From assembly GCA_947683625.1 (NCBI GenBank), contig CANTUR010000341.1, positions 744,001-808,000 of the forward strand: a DNA stretch of 64,000 bases, given 5' to 3'. Positions within the stretch are counted from its first letter, which is position 1, and every line of letters starts with the position of its first letter. The notes under the pieces are model-generated. The model did no database searches, had not been told where the DNA came from, and was given only the letters and a program-made list of their open reading frames with translations. This stretch comes from Mallotus nudiflorus. Lineage: Eukaryota > Streptophyta > Magnoliopsida > Malpighiales > Euphorbiaceae. Positions 46,393 to 60,100 of this stretch are shown piece by piece. A program made the position numbers and the translations under genes.

Positions 46393-49300
46393 CCCTTGTT
46401 TTTAAATTATTTTATTATAAATCGAGATATGCAGTATTAATAAATTTAAAAGTTATATTTAATTATTTTACTATTTTGTGATTAATCATTATTATTTTAT
46501 GTTTAATTATATTTTCTACGTAAATATTTATTTTGAAACTTATTATTTTAAACATTTAATTTACATAATTGATATTTATTGTTTCGGAGGTATTATTTTA
46601 ATAATATTAATTTTAGTGCATTATTATTTTAATAATATTATTATTTTTATTAAATTACATTATTACTATTATTATTATATATTGTTATTTTATGTATATA
46701 TGTTAATTTATGTGTGTTTATATATGTATATATATATACATATACATTTGCAAGAACACAGAAACTCTTCCCTCCTTGCGCGCACATCCGATCCTGCATT
46801 GTCGGTGTGTCTCCCATCACTCTGACACCGGACAACCGTCAACCTTCCTTCCTTTTTCATCGTCATCACTTGTTCTTCCTTCTCCGGTCGCCGGTTTTGC
46901 AAAAACGGGTAGCAGCAACAATGGATAGCTCCTTGACCAACATTTTAGGAGTTTCTGATCTCTTTCCACTCCTCTAGCTCTGGTGAAGTTGATTCCAAAC
47001 TTTGTTTAGGCTTAAACCTGATCGCTTATGAGTTTTCTTAATTTTTCAGTTTTGAGCTATTTTGTTTTTTATTTTTTTTGTGTTGATTTTTGGTTGATTT
47101 ATGCAAACTCCCTTAAGAAACTTTGATTCTAGTAGCTTGAGCTTCATGAATATTATTTTTGTTTTAATTTTTGAAATTTATTTTATTTTTATTGAATTTT
47201 TTATTATTTATGAATTTTCATAAATTAATTTATTTAATTATAAAAATGGTTGATTTAGTGTTATTAGGAGTTGTTATTAATTTTAGAGTTGAGAAAATAA
47301 TTTTTGGGATTACTATATAATTTTTATGAATATTTTTAGTTTATGTAAATATTGAAATATTAGGTAAAATGTGTATTTTTGTTGAAATTATTGGTTAATT
47401 ATGTATTTTAGATAATATTAGTATAATATATGTTGGTAAAATAATTTTAATGATTTTATATATTTTTATATAATTTTTGAAGAATATTAGTTAAATTATG
47501 GATATTTTGAATTATTAGGGTATTTGTGTAATTTTGTTAGAATTATAGTTTAATATTATGCTTTAGTTGGTTTTAGAATTATTTAAGGTAATAAAATGAT
47601 TTTTATAAATTATTTACTATTTTTAACTAATTAATACTAATTTTTGAAAATTTATTTTCAAATAATATATTATTTACTAAATAATGATTAAATGGGTTTT
47701 TAATAATTTTTAATATATATTTAGGCTAATTATGTTATTTGAAAATATAAAGTGATTTTCACTATTTTATATTGAATTATCGAGAAATTTAGATTTTTAA
47801 TAATATTATATTATTATTTTGGGATTTTTATTTAATTATTGTGAAATTAATTATATTTAATGTTTTAATATGTTATATTTTGATATTTTGAGGATATTTG
47901 TGGAAATTATTGATTTTCGATACATTTATTGTATTATTTGATTTTTGGTGAATTGTGAACTTCGGTTGGGAGAATTGTGTAGTTCGGGGTTCCAATTCTA
48001 GAAGTGTGTTTTTTTGTAGGACCGATTCTACTTTTTAGTAGAGAGATGTCTATTTTACAAAGGAAGCTCTGTTAAATTTTTGATAGAATTTTCGTAAAAC
48101 GTGACATCGGGTCCATCCTAAAATTCTGTGTCTGTTTGAGTTTCTAATCCTTCGTTAGAGTTTTCTTTTAGAAATTCTTAGAACTTCCGATTAGATTTAC
48201 TTTGATTTATGTTATTATTTTATTGTTTAGTTGTGCTGAGACCGAGGCCTAGTGGACTAGGCCCATTGAACCAGTCTCGAGGAGCGCAAACTTATGAGTT
48301 GTTATTTTATATATACGTCGCATTAGAATGCATGTTTTAGTATATATTCATGTTTTGATTTGCATTTATTCATAATTATTTTATTAAATGTTTAAGTATA
48401 CTTTAGGTATATTTTTAGTATATTTTTTATACATTTTTAAATAAATGCATGTTTTACTTTCAATATATACTTAGCATGTTTTTTTTTAGTATATTATTGG
48501 TTTATTTTTGGTATATTTCATGTTTGATTTGAATTTATTTGGCATGTATATATATATATCTTTGAAATATACTTAGTTTATTTTAGGTATATTTCTGGTA
48601 TATATATGGTTTATTTTGCTATTATGAATGTTATTCTACATTATTTATTTTCCCTTATGAATGATTTATTTTAAATAAAGGATATCGATAGAACGTGCTA
48701 CCTAGTGGGCAGCACTAGGACCGTGTACATACCAGTGCGATAGATTTAGGGTTGAGTGAGAATTACTTGTGGTAATTATGATCTGATTGATATGATTGAT
48801 TGATTGATTGAAATGTGATGTGATTAAATAGTGTGATTGCTGGAGCTCGGTTGACCTATTGTTTAGGGGCTAATCACACTGACAGTCAGATTGTTGAAGC
48901 TCGATTGACTAAGTGTCGGGGGGCCAGTCTATTGTCCATATGGAATAAGTGAATCAATTTGGAATTAAGTGAGCCTGTATTGCTAGCAAGTTATTATTGA
49001 TCGAGGTTGCGATTATATAGGGTTCTATTTGATCCTTCATAAACTAATGTTTTTCAGTATTATTATATAAAGTGTTTTCAACATTTTGTGTGAAATGCTT
49101 GTATATATATTTATTATATACAAATGTTTGATTGCATTTGACATTAGGAAATGCATGTATATATATTATAACAATTCACTTAGTGAGGTCTGACTCCTCT
49201 CAATTGATATTTTTCAGGAAATTCTACTTCTTCAAACCTCAGCTAGTAGACTCATCTGCCGAATTTCTTTAGCCCCAGTGTGTTTATGTAAACTACTTAC

Positions 49301-49583
49301 TTAATTTTATTTATACTCTAGAAAACTGCAGTTGTGAGTTGTATTTGATTTTTGTTGTATGTTGACTGTAATTTCAGAGACTTTTATCTGCATATTGTAT
49401 TATATATTTTATTTTATGATATGAGAAATTTATTTTTAATATATTGGTTTGAGATTTTAAATATGGTGCATATTTTATTTATTTATTGCATGCTTTTATT
49501 TTTTAAGGCTTTCTACGGGTTCCAAATTCGAAAAAATTCTCGTTTCCTAGCACCAGTCATTACTCCTGGTTTGGGTCGTAACA
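46385..49583 (+). mobile_element. Tekay-type solo LTR inserted in a (TTA)n tract
   Basis: The body aligns with TGTAATATCCCGTGTTTTTA from the ninth base (CCCTTGTTTTTAAAT, 46,393 on) and ends TTTGGGTCGTAACA at 49,583, a decayed GTGACA. About 3.2 kb. Both sides are ATT/AAT microsatellite, so the target duplication cannot be told apart. The left end is placed by alignment. It contains all LTR landmarks, including CTAGTGGGCAGCACTAGG near 48,702. Confidence 0.75.
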
Positions 49584-49587
49584 AGTA

Positions 49588-49588
<1 letters not shown>

Positions 49589-49634
<46 letters not shown>
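49589..49634. repeat. (ATT)n microsatellite
   Basis: About 15 units directly after the right end of the 46,385-49,583 LTR. It is probably the other half of the tract that LTR entered. Confidence 0.95.
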
Positions 49635-51324
49635 GAAAGGCATTTTAGTCATTTTATAATTAAATTTATATATATATATATATATAAGAAAAAGTCAAAA
49701 TGGGTCAAAGCTTTCTTTTTCTTCTTCTTTTTCTTCCTCCGCCCGAAACCTTCCCTATGTCACCGGAGTTGCCCTAACCTCAACCACCAACTACCACCAC
49801 CTCTAGCCACTTCCAGCTATTGTCTACCGCGAACGAAGTTGCCTAAGCACGCCAGAAACTACTCAAGCTAAACCTTGCCAAGAGTGAGCTTTAACATCAC
49901 CGGTGAGGATTTTGGCCACCATAGCACGTCGCACAAGTCTTGTTTGAATGCTCTTGCTACGGTGAGTCCATTTTTGAGCTCCATTTGAGCTCAAATCCCT
50001 TCAATTTTTTTATATCTTTGATTTTTAGTTTATGTATTTTAGGGTTTTTTTTTTTTGAACTTAATAATGTTTGATTCATGAAAACTTGCTTCACAAATAT
50101 TGTTTGTGGTAGCTTTAGCTTCTCAAGAATATTTTTTGTTTATTTTTTTGAATTAATTTGATTTTGGGTAATTTTTTATTATTTTAATATTAAATATTGA
50201 ATTTTTTATAATTATGTTAATTAATTATTTTAATGGAAATTTAGTTAAATTAGTATTAGTAATTTGAGTTAATAATTTTTGGAGAATTTATATAATTTTT
50301 AGGAATATTTTTATATTGTGTGAATTTTGTATTTATGAGTTAATTATGTATTTTTTGTGGATATTATAGTTAAATAATGTGTTTTAGATGATTTTAGAAT
50401 ATTATAGGGTATTAAAATGATTTTTATAAATTATTTACTATTTTTAACTAATTAATATTAATTTTCAAAAATTATTTTCAAATAATATATTATTTACTAT
50501 TTTGATAATTAAAATGGAATTTTAATTACTTTTAATATATATTTTAGCTATTTAAGCTATTTGAATATATAAAAGTGAATTTTTACTATTTTATGTTGAA
50601 TGATTGAAAAACTTGTTTTTTATTGATATTATATTGTTATTTGAGATTTTATTTAATGATTGTGTAAATATTGGTATTTAGTGTTTTAATGTTTAAATAT
50701 ATTATATATTGGTATTTTATGGACATTTATGGAATCTAATGATTTTTAATATATTTATTATTATTTTATTTATATTTTTGATGAATTTATGAACCTCGGT
50801 TGGGAAATTGTGCAGTTTGGGATCCCAACCCGAGGTGTTGAGCTTTGTGGTAGTAGAAGTGTGTTTTTCTGTAATATCCCGTATTTTTTTAAATATTTTA
50901 ATACTGCATCGGGATATGCAGTGTTAATAGTTTTGTATATAATTACGATATTTTACGAGTTGATATGTATTTAAAACATATTTTAATTATTGTATATTCT
51001 TTATAGTATTTTACGTAAAATTTTCCCGAGACTTGCATTTTCAGGAAAATTTTCACGTAAAGAATTTACGATTAATTATTTTAATTAGATTTACGGACTT
51101 GCATGAACTCATATATATTTTTAAAATACTAAATAACGTATATTTGTGTAATTATTTATTTAATTAGGGTTTAATTAATTATCCTAATATTTTATTATTT
51201 ATTTATTTGTTTTATTGTTATTTAATTATTTTTATTTAGTATTAAATTATTAAAATATTAAATTATATGTGTGTGGTGGGTAATTTTTTCCAAGTATTAT
51301 ATTAATATACTATAATATAATATA

Positions 51325-51329
<5 letters not shown>

Positions 51330-51399
<70 letters not shown>
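51330..51399. repeat. (TA)n(TG)n compound microsatellite
   Basis: Uninterrupted TA to about 51,375, then TG to 51,399, inside the 50,870 LTR before its CT-rich block. Confidence 0.95.
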
Positions 51400-52866
51400 T
51401 TTATTTTTTTTCTTTTCTTTTCTTTTCCTTTCTCTTCTATTTCCTTCTTCTCCCCGACCCTCCTCCATCCACCCTCACCCTCGCCGTCCGATCATCGGCC
51501 TTCAGAGTGCCTCCCCTACGTGTTTCCGTCCTCCTCCGCTGCCTCGCCACTCCGGTTGTCTTCCCCGGCGCCGACCAACTTGTTTTCTTCCATGTTTGGC
51601 CGAAAGTCCCATTTTCTTCACAACTCACTATTCCGGCCACCAAATTCCTTCATTCCGGTGTTGTTGGACTCCCCTGAAGCCATAGAAGATGATTCCAAGC
51701 TTGTTTTAAGCTCAAAACTTGATTTGGTATGGTTTTTCTCAATTTTTCAATTTCGGCCATAAATGATTTTTGAATTTTTTTTAGCTTCAAATGATTGATT
51801 CATGAAAATTCCCTTAACAAATTTTATCCTAGTAGCTTAATCTACATGTGTGAATTTTTGTAGAATTTTTGGGAATTATTTGATTTTTGGGTATTTTTGA
51901 ATATTTTAATATTATTTTCTAATTTTCAAAAATTAATTAAATAAATTATGAAATTGTGTTTTATGATAAATATAGGTGTTGAAATTAATTATAGAAATTA
52001 ATTTGGAATTTTTATAAATTTCTATGTATTTATTTTGAAATTATTTAGGTTTATGTAATTTTGGAAAATAGGGTTAATTGTGTTTTTAATTGAAATTAAT
52101 TATTTAATTGAGTTTATTTATTGATATTATTGATAAATATGTTGAGAAAATTAATTTTTTGCAATTATATTATTTTTGGTGAATTTTTGGATTAATTTTA
52201 GTATATTTATATATATAGGGGTATTTTGGTAATTTTACCCTAAATTGACTAAAAATGTAATTAAATTGGTCTTAATAGTTATTTAAGGTATAAAAATGAT
52301 TTCTACAAATTATTTAGTATTTTTAACTAATTAAAACTATTTTTCGTAAATTATTTTCAATTATATATATAATATACGATTTTTCTAATAAAATGAGTTT
52401 TTATCGATTTTTACTGTGTTTAGGGGTTAATTATGTAATTTCTACTTATAAAATGTATTTCTGTGATATAAGGGCATTTTTGGTATTTTATAATTACTCT
52501 GTGAATTGTGGACCCCGGTCGATAGACTGTAGTTTGGAGTTCGACCGAGGGGTTGTGGATGTGTTTCTGTGTCTATTTTTCGAAGTGTGTTTCTTTGCAG
52601 GGCCGGCTTTACTCTTTGAGTAGAGAGATGTCCATTTTACAGGGGAGGTTCTACCGAATTTTTTGTAGAATTCTCGTAAAACGTGATATCCGGTCGAACT
52701 CTAATTTTGATTATGTGTTTAATATTCTAGATCGAGTTTCTAGGATTTTTCTGTTAGGTTTATTCTGATGTCCGTTATTTATTGTTTGTTTAGTTGCGTC
52801 GAGACCGAGGCCTAGTGGACCATGCCCGTCGGACCCATCTCGAGGAGCGCACTAAGTGTGAGTTAC

Positions 52867-52868
<2 letters not shown>

Positions 52869-52947
<79 letters not shown>

Positions 52948-52960
52948 ATATATATATATG
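52869..52960. repeat. Expanded (TA)n microsatellite
   Basis: About 90 bp of TA with a single phase break near 52,936. Other LTRs have only about 10-15 bp of TA at the matching place (for example near 36,828). Confidence 0.95.
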
Positions 52961-55789
52961 TTTAGGGTGCATGATTTAGAAATGTATGTTTTATTTTGAT
53001 TAAATATGCATAAATAATTCAATTATTACTTAAGTTTATTTTAGTTTATTTTGGTTTATTTTTAGTATATTTTCGGTATATTTTAAATTATATGCATGTT
53101 TTGCTAATGAATTATGTTTAAAATGTTTTTAAGTATATTTCTAGTTTATTTTGTAATTTAATTGGATTTATTTGACGTATATATACTCGAAATATACCTG
53201 GTTTACTTTTGGTATATTTTTAGTATATATATGGTTTATGTTGCAATTTATTTCAAATTCATGCATCATTTATTTTTATGAATGTATGCTTTATATTTTA
53301 ATGAAGGATATCAATAGAACGTGCTACCTAGTGGGCAGCACTAGGACTGAGTACGTACCGGTACGCTTATAGCATTTAGGCTATATTACTAACCAGTTTG
53401 AGGATATTAATTGGAATTGATTTATCTGATGTGTGATGTGATTTGGGAGTGTGATTGTTGGAGCTCGGTTGACCAAGTGTCTCGGGGCCAATCACACTGA
53501 CAGTCAGACTGCTGGAGCTCGGTTGACTTAGTGTCTCGGGGCCAGTCTACTGTCTAAATGGATCAAGTGAATATATTTTGGAATAAGTGAGCCTGTGTGG
53601 CTAGAGTGTTGTCTAACACTGTATTGAGGTTGCGATATTCTAGGGTTCTATTTGATCCTTCATAAACTGTGAATTTCAGTAAAAATATAAAAAAATGATT
53701 TTATTGCATCTGTGTGTATTTGCCTGTATATATAATTATATATATTGTTGACTGTGCATTGTCATTTAGTATGCTTGTATATATATTATAGTAATTCACT
53801 TAGTGAGGTCTGACTCCCCTTTGTTGACCATTTTTTTTCAAGAGAGTCTTCTTCTTCAGACCTCAGTAGCAGGCCTGTACGCCGGATTTCTTCCGCCCCG
53901 GCTTCTTTATGTAAACTGCTTATCTGAGTCATGAGTTTTATTTTTATAATCTAGACACTGCAGTAGTTGTAAATAAATTATGGGTTTTATGTATTATATT
54001 TGTGTGAGTTATGTATTTTGAGAAATTTGAACTGGATTTGTATTAAAAGTTTATTTATATATATGAGATATGGATTTGATTTAAATCCCATGGTGGAATA
54101 TTATTTTGATACTTATGATTTTATTTCCACTGCATTAAGAGTTGTTGTTATTACTATGACATGTTTATTTTATTTTTTTTAGGCTTACTACGGGTTCCGG
54201 ATTCGAAAGAATTCCCGTTCCCTAGCACTGGTCATGGCCTCTGTTTTGGGTCATGACATTTTCTTACAGGATCAGTTCTATTTTTTAGTAGAGAGATGTC
54301 TGTTTTACAGAGGAGGTTCTGCCGAATTTTGGTAGAATTCTCGTAAAACGTGACGTCAGGTCGATCTTAAATTTCTATGTTTGTCTAAGTTTTGTATTCC
54401 TAAATCAAGTCTCCTTTAGAAGTATAAGTTAGAAATTTATTCTGATTTGTTATTATTATTTATTTTCTAGTTGTGCTGAGACCGAAACTTATCGGACTGA
54501 GCTTGTCGAGCCAGTCTTGAGGAGCGCAAACTTGTGAGTTATTATTTTATATATACATTACATGTAGATGCGTGATTATGAGTTTAAACATGAATTATAT
54601 TTTATTAAATGAATAAGTATAATTTTTGTATATTTTTAGTATATTTGATATATATGTGACATATATGCTTAATTTATTTTTAGTATATATTTGGTATAAA
54701 TGTATCATATATATTCGATATATTTTCATAATACTTATAGTTGCCTTTGGTTATATGTAGCATATATATACTTGAAATAGATTTTGTATATTTTTGGTAT
54801 ATTTCTAGTATATAAATGGTATATTTTTCTATTATGAATGTTATTTGTGTTTAATTATGCATTTATTTATTTTTCATAAATATACAATTTTATTCAAAGA
54901 ATATCATTAGAACGTGTTACCTAATGGGCTGCACTAGAAATGTGTACGTACCGGTGCAAAAGATTTTAGGGTTGAGTTATAAAATCACTTGATGTGACAT
55001 TTATTTGATCAATTATTGAGAATTGATGTGATTGAGTAGTGTGATTGCAGGAGCTCGATTGACCTAGTGTCTCGGGGCCAGTCACAGTAATAGTGAGACT
55101 ACTGGAGCTTGGTTAACTTAGTGTCCCGGGGCCAGTCTACTGTCCAAAATGGAATAAGGGAATTTATTTGGAATTAAGTAAGTCTGGATGACTAGTGAGA
55201 TATTTGTTTGAGGTTGCGATTTGTTTTAGAGTTCTATTTGATCCTTCACCTAAATAAAAGTTTTCTGCATTTCAATATATACATAAAAGTGGATTTTAGC
55301 ATCTGTGTGAAATGCATATATATATATACTGATGTCTGATTGTATATCTATTAGATTGCATGTATATATATTATAATAATTCACTCAGTGAAGTCTGACT
55401 CATCTCAATATTTTTTTCAGGAGATTCCTCATATTCAGACCTCAGTAATAGATCCCTACGTCGGACTTTTTTAGCCCTGGCTAGATTATGTAAATTTTTT
55501 ATCTGACTTTTGTTGTATTCTAGAAAATTGTAGTAGTAGTGTTTTGTATTTGTAGAATGTTATTTTAATATGAGACATTTCTCTGAATATTGTATGAAAA
55601 TATTTTTATTTTATGAAATGACATTTAAATATTTATTTTTATATCGACTTAAATTTAAATTCTGATGTATTTTTATTTATTTATTGCATGCGTTTTCATT
55701 TTTAAGGCTTGTTATGAGTTTCAGAATTAAAAGAATTTTTCTTTTCTAACGCGGATCATAACTCTCCGATTTGGGTTCGTGACAGGGGG

Positions 55790-57160
55790 CATCGAATTAA
55801 CAACTGGACTAAGACTTGGTTATCGAATGACTTGAATCCTTGTATAACGTCTCCATATGTTTTGAGGATGGAGACCGCTAATCTTCATATTCTGATGAAA
55901 ATAGATGAAGCGGCTTGGGATGAGGATGTCATTTGTGATCTTTTTAATGATAGAGATATACGATTAACTCTCAGTATTCTCCTAAGTAATCAAGTTATGG
56001 ATTATACTGTTATGTGGTGCTTTGATAAGAAAGGTCTGTATACGGTTAAAAGTGCATATTATCATCTGAGACGTGAAGCAGTTGCTGCTTCATCTCATCA
56101 TAACTCGGAGGTTTGGCGTAAGCTTTGGAATTTGAAGCTTCCCTCAAAAGTTAAAATTTAATTTGGAGAGCTTGCATCAGCTACGTTCCTATTAAGCAAG
56201 AACTGATCAAAAGAAGAGTGGATGTGGGTCTTAGTTGTCTGGTTTGTTCGACTGTTATAGAGACAGATTCCCATATTTTTCTTACCTGCACTTTTATTAT
56301 AAGTTGTTAACATTTGATTGATCTGTATCCCCTTGTTGGGTCTGGTAGCTCATTGTTTGAGCGGTTTTCTACTCTAGTTCAACATGCTCAATTGAACAAT
56401 GTCCTGGTTGCTGGTATGGTATTATGGGGACTTTGAAACAAATAGCTTAGAGTGTTCAGTTAGAGGAAAGTATGCCAGATGATGATCAGGGAATTATTCA
56501 TTAGAAGCCACCTCAAATAGGTTGGTTCAAGTGTAATGTGGATGGAGCCGTTTTTGCAGAGGAGGGTAAGGTTGGGTTTTGATGGGTTCCGAGAAATGAC
56601 AAGGGTAATTTTTATGTAGCTGGCAATGGTAGTTGCTTTGGTCATGCTTATCCATTTATGGTTAAAGCCTTATGCTTGCGTGAAGCTCTTAGTTGGCTCA
56701 AAAGAAGGTCCACAGAGAAGGTTGTGATTGAAACTGATTCGCTTGAATTAGAGTAGTCCCTTAAAGGTACTCACCTGAATAATCTAGTGGTTGGTTTAGT
56801 TTTTAATGACTGTAAATCTCTTTTAGAAGAGACGACAAATTACGTTGTTCATTTTGTTAAAACATGCATGAAGCTATGGTAATTTCTTTTATGTTTTTTT
56901 TTTTCTGGTAATTTTTTTTTATTTCTTTCGTGTTTTTATTTCTTCTTCTTTGTTGCCACGTGCAACAAAGGAGCAACTCCATCTTCATTTGTAAGCATGA
57001 ATTTAGTTCTTAGTCATGTGTATCTCTTTTTACTTTTTCTCTTTATTTTTTTTAGAAATTGTAGGAATACTAATTTTTTGGTTTGTTGATTCATGTTGTA
57101 ACCTCGATGAGGGTATATTGTTTAAATCTGTAGTTTCTGCATTCTTTTAAAAATTTGTTT
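55790..57160 (+). pseudogene. LINE-1 piece 4: zf-RVT C-terminus, RNase H and 3' UTR
   Basis: The open frame 55,790-56,161 continues the interrupted protein: HRINNWTKTWL, then MWCFDKKGLYTVKSAY, then WRKLWNLKLPSKVKI. This is the conserved zf-RVT region near the end of plant L1 reverse transcriptases. CLVCSTVIETDSHIF near 56,240 keeps part of the Cys/His cluster. From about 56,510 GWFKCNVDGA starts a plant RNase H (RVT_3) domain, followed by ALCLREALSWLKR and VIETDSLELE, with stops between the motifs. About 270 bp of T-rich 3' UTR follow from 56,890; the exact end is not clear. Confidence 0.85.
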
Positions 57161-60100
57161 ATATTGGCTATTTTGTAAACCCACAGCGAAATGCAACTTT
57201 ACTAGTTTAATATATAAGTTGAAATTTAATTATGCAAAACTCGTGAATAAATTTGAATAAGAGTTCGTGAGATAACTCGTTATTTTTTACATATTAATAA
57301 TATAATTTTAGATATATAATATATAAATTTTTATTCATAATAAATATAAGAGATAACAATATTGTTAGTCCTATGAATTGTATTATTTTTTTTAATTTAA
57401 AGTTATAAAATTTCTTTTTTTTTTACAATCAAATTTTATAAGTTTTAAAAAAGTTTTCTGTTAGTCATATATATTAGTCAATCTCAAAATCATTTTTTTT
57501 ACATTTTAGTCCAATAAGTATAAAAAATGTCATTTTTGATATTTCAATAAATAATATTTTTATTTATTATTTTATGACTTATTGTATTATTTAACTTTTA
57601 TAATAACTATATAACTCACTAAAATAATTTCAAGAAATTTTAAAATTAAAAATATATTTTTTATTAATGATGATAAATAAAATTAGTTAAGTATTTTTAA
57701 TTATTTTTAAATATAAATTTTAATTAATATATCTTAAACAAAATAAAAAAAAATTATACATGGATAAACTCTAGTTTTGTCAATATCATAATTATGTTAT
57801 ATTTTAAATAAATTTTAAACTCAATAGTATCTCAAATAGACAATTTTAAAAAATATTTGTTTTATTTAGGCTATTTTACAAAAATATTTGAAGTATAACA
57901 TATTTCAATTAATAATTTTATTTGTTATTATAACATACAATTAATTTAATATAAAACAGAAAATTTTGTGGCATTTTATCTTAAATTAATCATATTTTAT
58001 TTTAAAAATTAAAATTATAATAAAAATAAGTTAACTTATTTATTGTTCAAATATTTATTATAAAATAATCTAATTTAAAGAAATATTTTTTAAAAAAATT
58101 GTCTAATTCAAATTTGAATGAGCGCTAAAAAATTTTGAAAATCAAACACAAATTATAATATTGACAAAATTAAATGAGTTTATCCTTGTAAAAAATATTT
58201 ATTCACTTATGATATATTAATTGAAATTATAAATGAGATAAAATGTGATTTTGTTTAGATAAAATGTGATTTTGTTTAGGTTTTTTACATTTTTAATTTT
58301 ATTTTCTTTACATTTTCAACATAAAATCAACTTCACCAAACATTATTATGTTGTTTAATGGAATATTTACGTGATAAATATATTAAAAATATACTTATTT
58401 TAACTGTCATATATGTTAAATTTGATTTGATATTTTTAAAATATTTTAACCTAAAAAAAATAAAATTTCAGTAATTAAAAAAAATAAAAATTTAACATCA
58501 AAACGAAACGAAAGCAAAATTAACATACCATTGATATAAAAAAAACCTGCCATTAATAAACAAAGCTCCCATTATTAATAATAACATGACACGAACTGCG
58601 GCTGCCACACCCATTTCATTTCTCCCATGCTATTAAAGTACTTCTAAAATTTATTGTAATTGAAGCAAAAATATTTTCCCTATTTAATTGTATTGTTGTT
58701 ACTTTATTTTTTGCAAAATAAATTCTATTTTACTAATAATCACCATTAAATGGGAGAATATATTATATTATGATCTTATGGTGATAAAAAAATAAATAAA
58801 TAAAGAATATGAAAAATAATACCAGCTTAAAATTTTCATATTTTTATTATTTAAATTTTTAAAATCATATATTAATCGTTAAATTTTTAAATATTTTTAT
58901 TAATAAGGTATAGAATATCCAGAATATTGTATTGTTGAATACAATATTTTAACTGTTAATCCATGTACTTTTAAAATTAACATTATATTTATTAATATTT
59001 TACATGTATTTTTTATTTATAAAATGAAATGATTGTGTTTTAGCTCTTGGAATTTTGAAATTTAGTTACATTTTAATTTTTAAAATGTTTAAATTAAATT
59101 ATATTTTTGTTTTAAATTTTCATGTTAGAATATATTTTTGAGATAAATACAAACATTACTTTTTTTTTTATTAAAAGTATTATAACTTTTTTTTAAAAAT
59201 TATTTTTTATAAAATTAAAAATACATTTTAATTTTATTTATTACATTTAGTTGAATTTTATATTATTAGTATATAACTTTACTTAGATATTTATATTATT
59301 TTAATATTAAATTCTATATTTTTAATAATATTAGAGGGTATGAGAGTAAAAATGAAATAACAAGACCAATAATCTAAAAAGTCTAATCACATCGTTTTTT
59401 TTTCTATACTTTTATCCTTTAAATTATGCATTTTTATTAACTTTTGAATTCATATATTAGAAATTGAAATTGTATCAACAAAATTTGTGTCAGGTGGTGG
59501 GTAGATGGGTTGTATGAAGGAATTTTTTTTTATTTTTTATTATTGATCATCAATTTTCAATATAATTAAATTAATAAAATTAGGAGATTATTTAATTATT
59601 TCTGACTTAGCATTTTGTGCAGATTTTTGTACTCTATCATTTTATTTTTTTATTTTATCATTACTATTTTTAAAATATGGATGACGTAAATATCCTTTAG
59701 TGTTTACCTATAAATTTATTTAAATTTTGTTTTTATATTTTAGCTATCTAAATAAATTACAACCTTTATAAAAAATGAATTATTTTTAATTTTTTATATT
59801 TATAAATATTTTCAAAAATAAAATTACTTTAATTAATTTAATTTTTACAATTTTTTAAACAATTTATATAGACATTATTTTAGTGGAATAAGAACTTTAT
59901 ATGTATAAATTATTTCTTAATATTACATCCTAAAATTTTTTTTTACACATATTTGTGACATTTTGAAATTTTTTATGAGGCAATAGATTTATAAATATAA
60001 TATGATCGTACATATATTAATTAATATCTTTTATTTTAACAAGTAGTTTTCTATACTACTAAAATAATAAAAGATATAAAAATATGAAAACTAAAATTTA

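Larger units (their letters stand above)
50870..54258 (+). mobile_element. Tekay-type solo LTR, 3.4 kb
   Basis: TGTAATATCCCG...TTTTGGGTCATGACA with an exact target duplication TTTTC (50,865-50,869 and 54,259-54,263). It lies inside the 46,148-55,784 LTR, directly before that LTR's own TTTTCTTACAG motif. It is long because of two TA-rich microsatellites. Confidence 0.9.
46148..55784 (+). mobile_element. Old Tekay-type solo LTR in the LINE, holding two younger solo LTRs
   Basis: It begins TGTAATGATCCTG and ends TTTGGGTTCGTGACA. Flanks are AGGGG (46,143-46,147) and GGGGG (55,785-55,789), one mismatch, and the LINE reverse-transcriptase frame continues across it. Its own pieces (46,148 to about 46,384, about 49,600-50,869, 54,264-55,784) total about 3 kb. 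Landmarks in order: CT-rich block with a GTGAGT motif (49,710-49,966), hairpin block (54,280-54,350), tandem modules (55,035-55,150), and terminal GCTTGTTATGAG. Confidence 0.8.
2340..57160 (+). mobile_element. LINE-1 retrotransposon split into four pieces by nested insertions
   Basis: Four separated plus-strand pieces carry, in order, the conserved parts of one plant L1: ORF1 start and DUF4283-like region, zinc knuckle, endonuclease, reverse transcriptase, zf-RVT-like C-terminus and RNase H. The pieces are about 2340-2541, 19,844-21,485, 43,850-46,147 and 55,790-57,160. They add up to about 5.5 kb, a usual size for a full-length plant L1. Protein similarity resumes at each break where it stopped, so this is one element and not four fragments. 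Stops, frameshifts and lost catalytic residues show it is dead. The outer ends are estimates: I found no convincing target duplication or poly(A) junction. Confidence 0.85.

Noticed and set aside
52790..52979. Frames with long Tyr-Ile repeats (also 46,650-46,902 and 1070-1282)
   Set aside because: They are translations of TA microsatellites.
2330..57200. Search for target duplication and poly(A) tail of the LINE-1
   Set aside because: No matching direct repeat around about 2340 and 57,160 was convincing in this AT-rich DNA, so the outer LINE ends are given as estimates only.
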